A program made the translations under genes and the position numbers. 64,000 bases of DNA from UTCFX2 sp963726375. Its GTDB lineage: Bacteria; Chloroflexota; Anaerolineae; Anaerolineales; UBA4823. Positions 18,623 through 28,215 of the stretch are shown in pieces. The notes below the pieces were generated by a model. It made no database searches. It saw nothing but the letters and a program-made list of their open reading frames with translations, and was not told the origin of the DNA. The stretch covers positions 280,436 to 344,435 of the forward strand of contig CAVSCE010000013.1 of NCBI GenBank assembly GCA_963726375.1, given 5' to 3'. Each line of letters opens with the position of its first letter. Positions within the stretch are counted from its first letter, which is position 1.

Positions 18623-19393
18623 TTATGGCTTGATCGCCCGGGTTGCGATGAAGGTCGGGATGTGTTCCCCAAGCACCGAAGTGGGATCTATGTCTTCGTA
18701 AAAACCAGATAACAGAAAGCCTGCATCGATCTGGCCTCCGATCTGGTCCTCCAATGTGTGGCCAAACTCGAGCGGGTCGCCATTTTCAAAATATCGACGC
18801 CTCTGTTCTTCAGTCAGGCTGACCAGATCCGAATAGGGGATCGAATGCCGGACTTCCAGTACCCCTTTTTCATCCAGGAGTTCAAAATCGAAGATATATT
18901 GAACCGGATTTACGATCCCAGCCAATAAACTTCCTCCAGGGCGAAGCACACGGAACGCCTCTCGCCAAACAGGGCGAACAGAAGGGATAAAAATATTCGA
19001 AACCGGATGGACAATCAGGTTAAAATGGTTACTCGGCAGGGCTGAAAGATCTGTCATATCGCCCTCTACCAGCTCGATATCCAGGCTTTCACGTTCGGCG
19101 ACTTGTCGATCCCGGGCAAGCTGTTTTGGCGAGTTATCGAAAACCGTCACCCTGGCACCGGCGGCTGCCAGGATCGGTCCCTGCTGTCCGCCGCCGCTGG
19201 CCAGGCAAAGCACCTCAAGCCCATTCAACTCAGGAAACCATTCCATCGGAACCGGCCGGGTTGGCGTCAGTAAAATAGAAATAAACCCACTGCGAGCCTG
19301 TGAGATCTGTTCAGGACTGACCGGTATTGTCCATGGATTTCCGAGCTCTGTCTGGCGGTCCCAGGCAGTCCGATTGTATGCACGTATGTCCAA
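18623..19393 (-). CDS. Class I SAM-dependent methyltransferase
   Basis: The product (about 256 residues) begins LDIRAYNRTAWDRQ and has the SAM-binding motif I VLCLASGGGQQGPILAAAG, the acidic motif II (VTVFDNSP), VEGDMTDL, FNLIVHPVS and the Methyltransf_11 post-motif FRVLRPGGSLLAG. Substrate is unknown. The start is taken as TTG 19,393 because AAGGA lies about eight bases upstream and the LDIRAYN start is common in this family; a longer frame runs back to 19,459. It is the fourth gene of a minus-strand operon ending in archease and rtcB. It may modify an RNA or a metabolite made by its operon partners, which is inference. Confidence 0.8.
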   Translation of the reverse strand: MDIRAYNRTAWDRQTELGNPWTIPVSPEQISQARSGFISILLTPTRPVPMEWFPELNGLEVLCLASGGGQQGPILAAAGARVTVFDNSPKQLARDRQVAERESLDIELVEGDMTDLSALPSNHFNLIVHPVSNIFIPSVRPVWREAFRVLRPGGSLLAGIVNPVQYIFDFELLDEKGVLEVRHSIPYSDLVSLTEEQRRRYFENGDPLEFGHTLEDQIGGQIDAGFLLSGFYEDIDPTSVLGEHIPTFIATRAIKP

Positions 19394-19455
19394 TGGATTT
19401 TTTCCTTCTAAAAATGGTATATGATATCCAGGAAACCTGCTGGATAATTTTACAA

Positions 19456-20484
19456 TCAATAAATCCTGAGGACTTTTGCTCCTCGAATCTTGCCTGACTT
19501 CAGCTCCATCAGCGCTTTATTTGCATCCTCCAGCGCATATTCCTGATATTCTGGCTTGATTTTCAGAAGCGCTGCAAATTGGAGGAATTCGCTGATATCT
19601 CTTTTACTGACATTCGCGACGCTTTTTATCTCTTTTTCCATCCAGAGATGAGTAGGGTAGTCGAGCTCGAGAAGCAGTTTTTTATCGACATCTTCTTTGC
19701 GAATAGCATTGATAACCAGTCTGCCACCAGGAGCAAGATTTCTTAAACTCTCAATGATGGGCTTCCAGGCAGGTGTTGTGTCGATTATGCAATCCAGCTT
19801 CTCAGGTGAAGTGTCTTCAATTTTTCCTGCCCAGGTTGCCCCAAGCTCGATTGCGAAGTCCCTTTCTTCCTGCCGGCGTGAGAAAACATAGATCTTTACA
19901 TGCGGGAAAAGATGCTGGACCGTTTTCATCACCAGATGAGCAGAAGCGCCGAATCCGGTTAATCCCAGGCGCTGACCATTTTTTAGACCGCTCAACCTGA
20001 GCGAACGGTTGCCAATCGCACCGGCGCAAAGCAGCGGAGCTGTCTCAGAGTCACTTAGCTCGAAAGGAATGCTAAAAATGGAGCTCTCAGGAGCAACCAT
20101 CATTTCAGCATAACCTCCGAATGCATCTCGACCAGTCGCCCGAAATTCAGCACAGAGGTTCTCATTCCCGTTCAGGCAGTATTCGCACTTTCCGCATGAA
20201 TTGAAGAACCAACCAATCCCGACTCTGTCCCCGATTTGAAAACGAGACGAACCCGAACCCAGCTCACACACTCTACCAACTACTTGATGGCCCAGGATCA
20301 TCGGTAAAACTCCTGGAGGGGTTCGCCCTTCAATTATATCAATTTCAGTATGGCATACCCCGCAGGTACTGACCTGGATGAGCAATTCTCCTTCCTTCGG
20401 AGACGGAATACGCCATTCCTCGAGTTTCAAGGGAGTTGGATGTTCCTGCAAATTTTGGAGCTTTTCAAGGATCATCGCTTTCAT
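19456..20484 (-). CDS. Zinc-dependent alcohol dehydrogenase family protein
   Basis: A 342-residue medium-chain dehydrogenase. The catalytic zinc site is CGVCHTEIDIIEG with GHQVVGRV. The structural zinc lobe has the four Cys in SCGKCEYCLNGNENLC. The Rossmann motif is a diverged GLTGFGASAHLV and the C-terminal strand is normal. This subgroup (AdhP-like) oxidises alcohols or reduces aldehydes with NAD(P). Its start overlaps the radical SAM stop (ATGA), so the two are translationally coupled. A radical SAM enzyme paired with a dehydrogenase suggests a small modification pathway. Substrate unknown. Confidence 0.87.
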   Translation of the reverse strand: MKAMILEKLQNLQEHPTPLKLEEWRIPSPKEGELLIQVSTCGVCHTEIDIIEGRTPPGVLPMILGHQVVGRVCELGSGSSRFQIGDRVGIGWFFNSCGKCEYCLNGNENLCAEFRATGRDAFGGYAEMMVAPESSIFSIPFELSDSETAPLLCAGAIGNRSLRLSGLKNGQRLGLTGFGASAHLVMKTVQHLFPHVKIYVFSRRQEERDFAIELGATWAGKIEDTSPEKLDCIIDTTPAWKPIIESLRNLAPGGRLVINAIRKEDVDKKLLLELDYPTHLWMEKEIKSVANVSKRDISEFLQFAALLKIKPEYQEYALEDANKALMELKSGKIRGAKVLRIY

Positions 20485-21425
20485 TTGGATTCACCTGATT
20501 CAACTCCGTACATCTGGTCTGGACCAAGTATTTCTGGAAAATTCATTCGCAGCGAGCTGCGGGTATGATAACAAAGATGGCAGGCGTCGGCAAAACCCTC
20601 TGATGTGTCAACACCGTAGCGCCTTGCAAGCTCAGCAGGACCTCCAACAATTAATGGACCTATGATGGGGTGTCTTTCGGGATCGAAATTCTCCCAAACC
20701 TGCTGAAGAGGCTGCTTATAGATGTTCCCGATCAGGATGCCCTGGCAGATGAACAGGTTGCCCATCGGATCCATGTGCACCCGACCAGGCGACTGCAGGT
20801 CTTCATGTGGGCAAAAGTTAAATTTCTCCGCGGGTTGTTTATCAAACAATTTCGCAAGGGTCTTAGCAGCCCGGCCGCGGCACATAACCCTTGAGCCTTC
20901 CGTAGTGTTTCCAGAATCGATCATTCCCAATGATGATCTGGCACTGGTAGACTCCGGTTGAGCGATGCAGATCATTCCAGAAGGAATGCCGAGCCTGGCA
21001 GCGGCGGAGGCAGCAAAGTGAGATTGTGCGCTTTGCTCATGGCTGTAATGGAAAAGGTCACTGCTGACAGATAAGTCAGAGAGCAACCCGGCAAAGGGAC
21101 GCAGACATTCGACTGCATCCTCCTCAGATATCGCCCAATATCCGTTCGATACTACCCCGACCTGAAAACCCGCTTCGTATGCGAGCTTAACTGCGTTCAG
21201 CAAAGTTGAGTAGTAAAGAAAAGGCTCCCCACCTTCAAAATAGATCTGCTCGACAGTGTTCATCCGGCGGGCTTGTTCCAGAACATTGCGAATTTCCGAA
21301 ATTGTAAATGTTTCCGTCAGCCAGGGGCTGCCCCAGACAAAACAATGGTCGCACTCAAAATTGCACTGCAACGTGAGCAGTAAATGTAATCCTGTGAGGA
21401 TAGGATGATCGGCATTCCCGTTCAT
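20481..21425 (-). CDS. Radical SAM protein with extra C-terminal cysteines
   Basis: A 314-residue protein whose N-terminal region carries the cluster motif C-x3-C-x2-C (CNFECDHC), followed by QIYFEGGEPFLYY and VGVVSNGYW, the SAM-binding strands of the TIM barrel. C-terminal Cys occur in NFCPHED, FICQG and ADACHLCYHTR, spaced like an incomplete SPASM-type auxiliary cluster. The family generates a 5'-deoxyadenosyl radical to modify peptides or small molecules. It overlaps both neighbours by four bases (GNAT upstream, dehydrogenase downstream). No precursor peptide is visible nearby. The subfamily is not one I can name. Confidence 0.85.
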   Translation of the reverse strand: MNGNADHPILTGLHLLLTLQCNFECDHCFVWGSPWLTETFTISEIRNVLEQARRMNTVEQIYFEGGEPFLYYSTLLNAVKLAYEAGFQVGVVSNGYWAISEEDAVECLRPFAGLLSDLSVSSDLFHYSHEQSAQSHFAASAAARLGIPSGMICIAQPESTSARSSLGMIDSGNTTEGSRVMCRGRAAKTLAKLFDKQPAEKFNFCPHEDLQSPGRVHMDPMGNLFICQGILIGNIYKQPLQQVWENFDPERHPIIGPLIVGGPAELARRYGVDTSEGFADACHLCYHTRSSLRMNFPEILGPDQMYGVESGESK

Positions 21426-21860
21426 GTGAGGTCCTTAACCAATACACATTGTTTCTTGATCTCTTTGTAGCCCAGGCGTTTGTAAAATCCGTGTGCCCTT
21501 TCGCGTTTTATATTGCTGCGAATCCAAACCCTGCAAAGGCCTTTCTGACGCGCCCAATTTTCTGCTGTTTCCATCAACTGAGCGCCAACCCCCAGATTCC
21601 GCCAATTGTCAGCGACAACCAGCCCTATTACCTCTGCAAAAGGATCCTCCATCAGATGATACACTGCACAGACCTGAATCCATCCGATGGTTTCGTTCTC
21701 TTGAGAGCAGGCGATGTAAACCGCCTGATCTGATTGAGGAAGGAGCGCCGATAATCTTTCGCTTAGAGATTCCTCTGCTGATTGGTATCCAAGCTGCTGG
21801 CAGAGCCTGGAAATTTGGAGGGCATCTGCTGCCTCTAGCTGATCTGATGGCTGCTATCAT
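21422..21860 (-). CDS. GNAT N-acetyltransferase, probable N-terminal frameshift
   Basis: The main frame reads SDQLEAADALQISRLC, SDQAVYIACSQENETIGWIQV, then FAEVIGLVVADNWRNLGVGAQLM, which is the V-x-x-x-x-R-x-x-G/A-x-x-L acetyl-CoA site of GNAT enzymes with Gly-Val-Gly in place of the commoner arrangement. HGFYKRLGYKE is the usual C-terminal motif. The frame closes with a TAG near 21,853, while ATG 21,860 with MIAAIRS is in another frame, so one indel near 21,845 is likely. Merged length is about 146, normal. It is the first gene of the operon leading to rtcB. Substrate unknown. Confidence 0.75.
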
Positions 21861-21924
21861 GGGAGATATTCGGAACAGAACAATATCCTGCTTGTTCTGA
21901 GGGATGCGGAAGATTGAATAGAAT

Positions 21925-22347
21925 TTATTCGATCTTCTGCAGTTCCCCGCCAGGTTGATCCGGAAAAGTTGGCTCAATAGTAGGAGCCGTAGTCTCGGGT
22001 ATCATGTTCAGTGGGACAGCTGGTTTTTCGGGGAGAGGTGGAGATTGCAGCAGATCCAGCTTTTTCTGAACCGTGTCTAATTCTTCGTGTACTTTGATGA
22101 GGCTGGTCTCCATTTCGGTTATCTTCTTGCGCTGCTGGCGGATGGTCCAACGAGCGCGTATGCTGGATGGAAGAGAGACAAAAAAGCTGATCATGGCTCC
22201 AGCTGCGAGTGCAACCAGCAGCACAAGCGCAACCGAGCCTTCAAAATCCCAGATTGCAAATTGAACATTTGTGGGATCATTATTCTGGACTGCGAAGATT
22301 ACTGCCAGCACCGCAATGAAGATCGCAAAGAAAAGGAAAATTTGCAT
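21925..22347 (-). CDS. LapA-domain (DUF1049) membrane protein
   Basis: A 140-residue protein with two membrane helices (about residues 2-20 and 38-58). Between them lies VQNNDPTNVQFAIWDFEGS, typical of LapA/DUF1049, in which the short loop contains a conserved N-x-x-x-V-x-F pattern. A coiled-coil segment (about 65-105) follows, then a Pro-rich tail. LapA/YciS-like proteins help assemble envelope components in Gram-negative bacteria; the role in Chloroflexota is not known to me. It stands alone between the GNAT operon and tRNA-Leu. Confidence 0.75.
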   Translation of the reverse strand: MQIFLFFAIFIAVLAVIFAVQNNDPTNVQFAIWDFEGSVALVLLVALAAGAMISFFVSLPSSIRARWTIRQQRKKITEMETSLIKVHEELDTVQKKLDLLQSPPLPEKPAVPLNMIPETTAPTIEPTFPDQPGGELQKIE

Positions 22348-22385
22348 GGCCTGGTCTCCATGGATTTATTGTCAGGATAAGATGC

Positions 22386-22474
22386 TGGTGGGGCCGGTGG
22401 GAATCGAACCCACAAGAGGTATCACCCTCGGAGGATTTTAAGTCCCCTGCGTCTGCCTGTTCCGCCACAGCCCC
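22386..22474 (-). tRNA. tRNA-Leu (anticodon UAA)
   Basis: The minus strand folds into a class II tRNA of 89 bases including an encoded CCA. The acceptor arms GGGGCTG and CGGCCCC pair, with A as discriminator. The anticodon loop is CTTAAAA with anticodon TAA. A long variable arm (CCGAGGGTGATACCTCTT region) separates it from the T arm GTGGGTTCGATTCCCAC. The long variable arm and the anticodon agree on leucine. Confidence 0.95.
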
Positions 22475-22585
22475 AGACTTCGTCACCAGCCAGAAGGGGA
22501 AAATGGTTCCCATTCCGGATTTTCAGCAATCATTTTACCTCAAACCTCAATATTTGCGACAGAAAATATAATGGTCTTGTCATCC

Positions 22586-24898
22586 TTAGTTATCTAATTG
22601 AATCACCGGGTCAGTTCTTTGGTTTGGTCGCAGAAATCTTGGAGTGAGCTTTGATGGGGATTGAGATGAACCGCCGAATCGGATCTCATAATAGTAATAA
22701 CTTTCCCCGTAACCATCCGGATCAATAACCCAAATGTCCCAACCGTAATCGACACCGGTGCTGAACCCTGGAATGGTTGCAGCGGAGTTCAACGCATTTA
22801 AGCTGTCAATTCTGAACGAATTAACATATCCGAGCAGCGCTGAATAATATTCTGGTTCGTCAGGATCGTTTCCGATATCATAAATATCCAGCTCATAAGA
22901 GTCAGATGTTTGCAACCTTGGCGTCCAGGTGAAGGTAATCGGGAAATTCTTCGTCACACCTGATTCAGGTAAGTTCAGGATGATATTTTCAACGTCAAAA
23001 TTGCAGGTGTAGTCTGAGATGGAAGAATCCATATAGATTTCATTACACCAATGAGTCCATAAATAATTATCATCATAAGAAGGGGCATTATTCCAACGAA
23101 TGTATTTCGCCTCGTTGCTGTTCGTGAGTTGTGGATGATCCAGAAATGAGTAGCGCCCATTACGAGTCTGTAAGCGACTGTATCATAAGTCGACCAGGAA
23201 AATCCGTCCCAATAACGGAGCACCACCTCTGTGTTGATAAGCGGAGTCCCGCGGTAGGTTACCTGTCCTGTCATTGAAGTATAGTTCGCGATAATCGGGA
23301 GATAGGTCTCTTTTCCCGGAATAGTGTCCAAAGACAGACTGTACGCACCTGTGCTGCAGACAGAAGGATTATTCGATGTCTGGGTCTGGTTCGTGATGAC
23401 TGCAATCAGACGTGTCGTCCCAGCAGGTGCAGAGAAATTATGAAGCGATGTTGATCCGCCGTTGCTGATAATCGTTGGGAAAGAGGTGACAACCAGTCCA
23501 CTCGCGGTTTCCGCGACGACGCTGCCGCGCAGTTGGGAACCGGCAGAGATATTTTGCAGCGTGATTGAGATCGGGCTTGAAACCGGCAGGTCGATCCAAC
23601 GCATGCCGTAGTTGTCAGAAATCGTGCCATTGTATGAGCCTGTGAGTGCCTGGGATAGAACCATGGCTGGAAATCGCTCCTCCTGCAGCCAGGTAGCTGG
23701 CAGCCTCTTCGTAGCAGTAGGGCGATCCATTTGGACAGGTTTTCATGAAACGAGTTGCAATCGCATACTTGTGGAATGAATCAGCCAAAGTAGTGCCTTT
23801 ACTGAGAAGAGCCGTATCAAAAGCCGGCATCGCGGATGATCCGGCTGCAATCCCGGACCACAGATCCTGAATCGAATCTTCCCCGCCGTGGGTTACATTA
23901 GTACCCCCATTTTGCTCTGCAACATACCGAAAGAACAGCCAGTTCGAATAGACGTTTCCGCTGTATTCTCCAAGGCAGGTATTGAAATCCGGCCAAAGAT
24001 ACTGATAGTTGTCGTTGCTGGCATCATACACCTCGTCTTCCATGTATGCTGCTACGGATTCCCACCACATATCATCTTCATCCCATCCAGGATCGCCAAC
24101 ACCGTACTGGATCGAGTGGACAAATTCGTGTGCGACGGTAGCCTGCAGCCCGTTTAATCCGCCCAGTGAGGTATAGTTCGAGTTTAGTACCATGCACGAG
24201 GCATAGGATTGGGTTTCCACTGCAACAGTATTAGGGTTATTGCCAATAAAACCTGAATACGGGCCGAGTGTGGTGACATAACCATACAGCCCTCCGGAGA
24301 GCGGCAGAACCTGCACTGGATATCGCGACCAGGGATTACCATCCGATAAAGGGGGTTTCGCCCAACCATAGCTGGTAATCTCAGTCGCAAAGGTAGTCTC
24401 GAGCACCGACATATAGTCTGTGATGGAAAGCACGGAAATGTTTCCGTAGTTGATCTGGAAATTGGTCGAGTTGGTGTCGTTGCTCTGGTTTGCCTGGTCG
24501 CATGTTGCCGTTTGTGGAGAAAGCAGGCGGTCGAGTTCTGACTTCAGGTCGGCCGAAACAGATGTTGAGACATTTTGCATCAATTCTTGATAAACATTCT
24601 TGATTTCAAAAACCACCCCCGTTCCATCCCAGGGTGTCGGGCTGATAAATTGCTCAGGAAGAAGCGCATAGTCATAGATAGAATATGTTAGATACAGAAT
24701 GCGCTGCTCGTCGCTAATCAAACCATCTTCATATGCGGATTGAATCAGCTCTGGCGTGCTCATGTCTGTCATTTCTGGCTCTGCAGCTTCATGTGATTTT
24801 CTTTGATTTTCGGTGACGTTTTTGGATGCTGATGCTCCTTGGATCAAGAAACCGATTAATAATAGTGTTAAGACTGATGCAATGCCTGCCTTATTCAT
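22586..24898 (-). CDS. Secreted zinc metalloprotease-like protein, two frameshifts
   Basis: A signal peptide (residues 1-25, LLLIGFLIQGASA) opens a protein of about 770 residues spread over three frames. The catalytic zinc motif HEFVHSIQYG lies near residue 270, followed by DDMWWESVAAYMEDEVYD, where a Glu downstream is the likely third ligand. After a break near 23,690 the protein continues with beta-rich domains (WIDLPVSSPISITLQN, VVLRYWDG). After a second near 23,165 it ends in a fibronectin-like stretch with FPITFTWTP. The layout resembles MXAN_6640-like putative metalloproteases, secreted enzymes of unknown substrate. It stands alone with about 180 bases upstream. Both breaks are consistent with single indels. 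Confidence 0.8.
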
Positions 24899-25079
24899 AA
24901 ATAAAGTAACTCCTGATGGCGAATTGGGAATAGATTTGAAGGTCTCAAGCTGGGGTTGAGAGTATTTGCGTTTCGTTACTTTTCATGAGCTTTCGATTTG
25001 GATCTTTTAATGAGGCTGGTTGTAGAGAAGGAAATGTTGAAATCCTCCTATAGGTGCAGCCTGTGAAATCAGATCATGA

Positions 25080-25762
25080 TCAGGATGAAGTACCATTCAT
25101 GATGGGTGTTCTGCATCTTGATTGCGCCCGCTTTGTCCTCACCGCACGCCGCGATGCGAAATGGACCCATGGACCAGAGAGACGGTTTTGAGGTTGGGCG
25201 TGGCGAATCGCCAATCTCAATCCAGAGGCGTCGGAAAATTGATCCAGCCACAGCGTCGCAGCACCCACTTCGGCGATGGTGTGCGCATCGGACCCGGATG
25301 TACCTGCCAGATCATGCTCCTGGGCGAAATTTCTGGCCTTCCAGTTGAAACCCGGCCACATCACTCGAGCGTTGAACACCTCGATGGCGTCGATCTCAGG
25401 TATTAGATCGGTTAAGATTCTTGGATCCCAGGGGCTTCGGAACTTATCAAAAGGATGTGAAACGCTGATGAATGCGCCTTGAGATTGCAGAAGCTCGATC
25501 GCTTCGAACGGCTCCAGGCCGGCTGGCACTTCTTCTGTCACGAAAGCAGCCAACAGTTCACCGGCCGAAGTCATAATCTCTTCGCCGACGATCACCCGCT
25601 CCGGGTCCAGATCCTTTGCGGCCAGCGCCCCCGCAATCGAGTTATGATCTGTGACGATCACTCGATCGATCGCTTCTGCCGGCAAGCGTCGATAAGATCA
25701 GCAGGCGATGTCAGACTGTCTTTCGAAAAGACCGTATGGCAGTGAAATTCGACCCTCAGCAT
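25080..25762 (-). CDS. PHP-domain metal-dependent phosphoesterase, one frameshift
   Basis: The N-terminal frame starts at ATG 25,762 with MLRVEFHCHTVFSKDSLTSP, which holds the first His pair. A missing G near 25,675 shifts into the frame with DRVIVTDHNSI (Asp-His ligands), GEEIMTSAGELLA (Glu ligand), SHPFDK and GTSGSDAHT. This is the complete metal-ligand set of PHP phosphoesterases such as those acting on nucleotides or 3',5'-phosphates. It overlaps the DUF362 stop by a few bases, so the two are co-transcribed. The last 25 residues look unlike the family and may follow another indel. Confidence 0.83.
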
Positions 25763-26998
25763 TTCCGACAGCAGGGCTTCTCAGACTTGCTTTTTGATAA
25801 CGCCAAAACCAACCCAACAGCAGCGGCTGCAAGAAGCGTCAATCCTACGCTGGCTTGCAGGACAGTCTTGGGTTCCATCCCCGGCATGACGACTTTCCCA
25901 TCGCCGTATGAAGCGAAGAGTTTCCCCCAGGGGGTTTGGAGTGCAGACTGAACGCGCCGGCGCCCGATAAAAGGATACCAGTACACATTGTGGTAGAAAT
26001 TGCTGGCAAAGTAAGACCACGGTACCAGTGGGCTCTGAAGAAGCAGCTTCTCGAATGGTTTGAGCGGTCCATGGTAGATCATCTTCTGTCCCCGGCTCGC
26101 AAAAGTGTCTTCCTGGACAAAATTCCAGGGCTTGCTCCTGGTCAATGTCATATCCAATGATTTCAATTTGTTGCGGGTCTCCGACCCCCAGTCCCATCTC
26201 GTGTGCTTTCCGGATAAATTGAATATTCAGCGGGTCGAATCCTTGCAGTTTTGCCGAGACCGCGTCGATTGCCACCTGATCTGCCGAGGCAAGCAGAATA
26301 TTTTTTTCATGCCAGCGCATCGCCCGCGGCCCAGGACCATCGCCCGCAAATGTGCCATCCATCACCGCAAAGATCCCGGGGTGAATATCTTGTTGGATCA
26401 TCAGCAAATCGACGAGCGTGTCGTGGATCACTGCATGGGTCCAATGTCTATTTCGGTGTAGCAAACCACCAAATGCATTCTTCATTGCTCCAGTGATCGT
26501 TGTAAAAACGTGGGTTTTTACTGTTGGCAGATGGATGATGTTAATCCCGACCAATGCTTTAGGGATGAATACCCCGTCAGGATAAACTTTGTCCAAAACC
26601 AGGAACGGCTTACTGGGTTTATACTCAATCCATTCGAAGTCCTGATTGTACAGGTACATGCAGGGGATATTGTAGTAGATCAGTCACAAATTTATGCTTA
26701 TTATTTCGTTCTGCATCACGCGGTGTTGACCACAACTGTGTCATTATGGATCCCGACCAGATCTTGATAGCCAGCGTTTTGAAGTGTTCGAGACCACGCC
26801 TTCGATCTGCCATGGGGTCGACGAACAGGCCGGGTACCAGGTTTGCCAGGATATGTTGATTTTTATCCCTGTGCGGATATCGGGTTTTGGAGATCCTGTC
26901 AAACCTGCCAGCTCCATCAAGCGCTGATAGTCATCCAGGATCGTCTCTGGAGACGTTTTTAGGACGGCGACTTTACCTTTTCCATTGAATTCTGCCAT
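25756..26998 (-). CDS. DUF362-domain protein with C-terminal membrane anchor, about four frameshifts
   Basis: From ATG 26,998 (AGGAG about eight bases upstream) the pieces read GKGKVAVLKTSPETILDDYQ, TGIKINISWQTWYPACS, then RTLQNAGYQDLVGI, AERNNKHKFVTD, QDFEWIEYKPSKPF, IHLPTVKTHVFTTITGAMKN, MDGTFAGDGPGPR and VAIDAVSAKLQGFDP. This is DUF362, a family often fused to ferredoxins and thought to bind metal or Fe-S clusters. The tail holds one hydrophobic helix (QASVGLTLLAAAAVGLVL). Breaks lie near 26,800, 26,710, 26,665 and 26,122, the last at a run of T. Four breaks in 1.2 kb is more than in its neighbours, so a true pseudogene is possible. It precedes the PHP gene. Confidence 0.72.
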
Positions 26999-27226
26999 TT
27001 GATGTTCTCCTGTGTACCATGCTTTTTCAGACCAGATTGTATCAGATTGTGACAACCAGAGAAATTACAGTTATGATGTTACAATCCTGAAAACTAATTC
27101 AACCAGGCATAAATTTACACCATCCAATCTGTATTGGAAAATGAGATTCATTCAGCCAATATGCTTCAAAATAATTGGTTTTCTGATCCTATCTAATAAA
27201 CGCATAGGACAGAAGGAGACAGTCAA

Positions 27227-28138
27227 ATGGAAGATATCTCGGGAGATCATTTTGTAATACAACCAGAGGTTTTGGATGCCTTGGAAAAATCGAAACCGGT
27301 CGTTGCTCTTGAAACGGCTGTGATCACACATGGATTGCCATATCCTCAAAATATTCAGACTGCAAAAGCCCTTGAGCTGGAGGTTCGTGGGCAAGGTGCG
27401 GTTCCAGCAACCATCGCCGTGTTGAATGGGAAAATCTGTGTGGGGTTATCACAGACCCAGCTGGAATGGTTGGCTTCATTCGAGGCCGCCCGGAAGATCA
27501 GCATTCGAGATTATGCCGCTGCTGTAACCTGTGGATGGAGCGGCGGCACCACAGTTTCCGGTACCCTCTTTGCTGCGAACCATACCGGAATACGCGTTTT
27601 TGCCACTGGTGGAATAGGCGGAGTTCACCGTGGCTCAAGTTTCGATATCTCAGCGGACCTGCCTTCGTTAGCCAGAATACCAATAATGGTGGTGTGCGCT
27701 GGTGCAAAAGCGATCCTTGATCTGGATGCAACATTAGAATATTTAGAGACACATTCAATTCCAGTGATCGGATATCAGTCAAGTGAATTTCCAGCATTCT
27801 ACTCAGCTTCGAGCGGATTGCCCACGCCATATCGAGCCGACACGCCTGAAATGGCAGCGGAAATGGCGCACGTTCATTGGGAGCTGGGTTTCAACAGCGC
27901 TGTATTATTGACTGTCCCCCCGCCCGAATCCAGCGCTTTGCCGTATGATGAAATGGAGACAACGATTCATCAGGCAGTTTCCGAAGCTAATATTTTAAAG
28001 ATACGTGGTCAGGCGTTGACCCCATTTTTACTTCAATCGATGAATCGGTTCTCTGGAGGCAAGACTTTGCAGGCGAATTTTGATCTTTTAGTCAATAATG
28101 CTCGCATAGCCGGGCAGGTTGCCCAATTTCTTCGATAA
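27227..28138 (+). CDS. psuG: Pseudouridine-5'-phosphate glycosidase PsuG
   Basis: A 303-residue protein with the signature VVALETAVITHGLPYPQN, VPATIAVLNGKICVGL, TTVSGTLFAANHTGIRVFATGGIGGVHRG, and CAGAKAILDLDATLEYLET, which carries the catalytic Lys. PsuG splits pseudouridine 5'-phosphate into uracil and ribose 5-phosphate. The kinase PsuK that makes its substrate is not adjacent. GAAGGAG upstream supports ATG 27,227. It is divergent from the DUF362 gene with about 230 bases between. With the 5'-nucleotidase and nucleoside hydrolase at 2-4.6 kb it suggests recycling of tRNA-derived nucleosides. Confidence 0.93.
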   Translation: MEDISGDHFVIQPEVLDALEKSKPVVALETAVITHGLPYPQNIQTAKALELEVRGQGAVPATIAVLNGKICVGLSQTQLEWLASFEAARKISIRDYAAAVTCGWSGGTTVSGTLFAANHTGIRVFATGGIGGVHRGSSFDISADLPSLARIPIMVVCAGAKAILDLDATLEYLETHSIPVIGYQSSEFPAFYSASSGLPTPYRADTPEMAAEMAHVHWELGFNSAVLLTVPPPESSALPYDEMETTIHQAVSEANILKIRGQALTPFLLQSMNRFSGGKTLQANFDLLVNNARIAGQVAQFLR

Positions 28139-28215
28139 TTTCATCATCAATATTAATGCACTTTATCATCGAGAAATCAGCACTCGAGCATTTCGACTCT
28201 GATAATTAACTCTCG

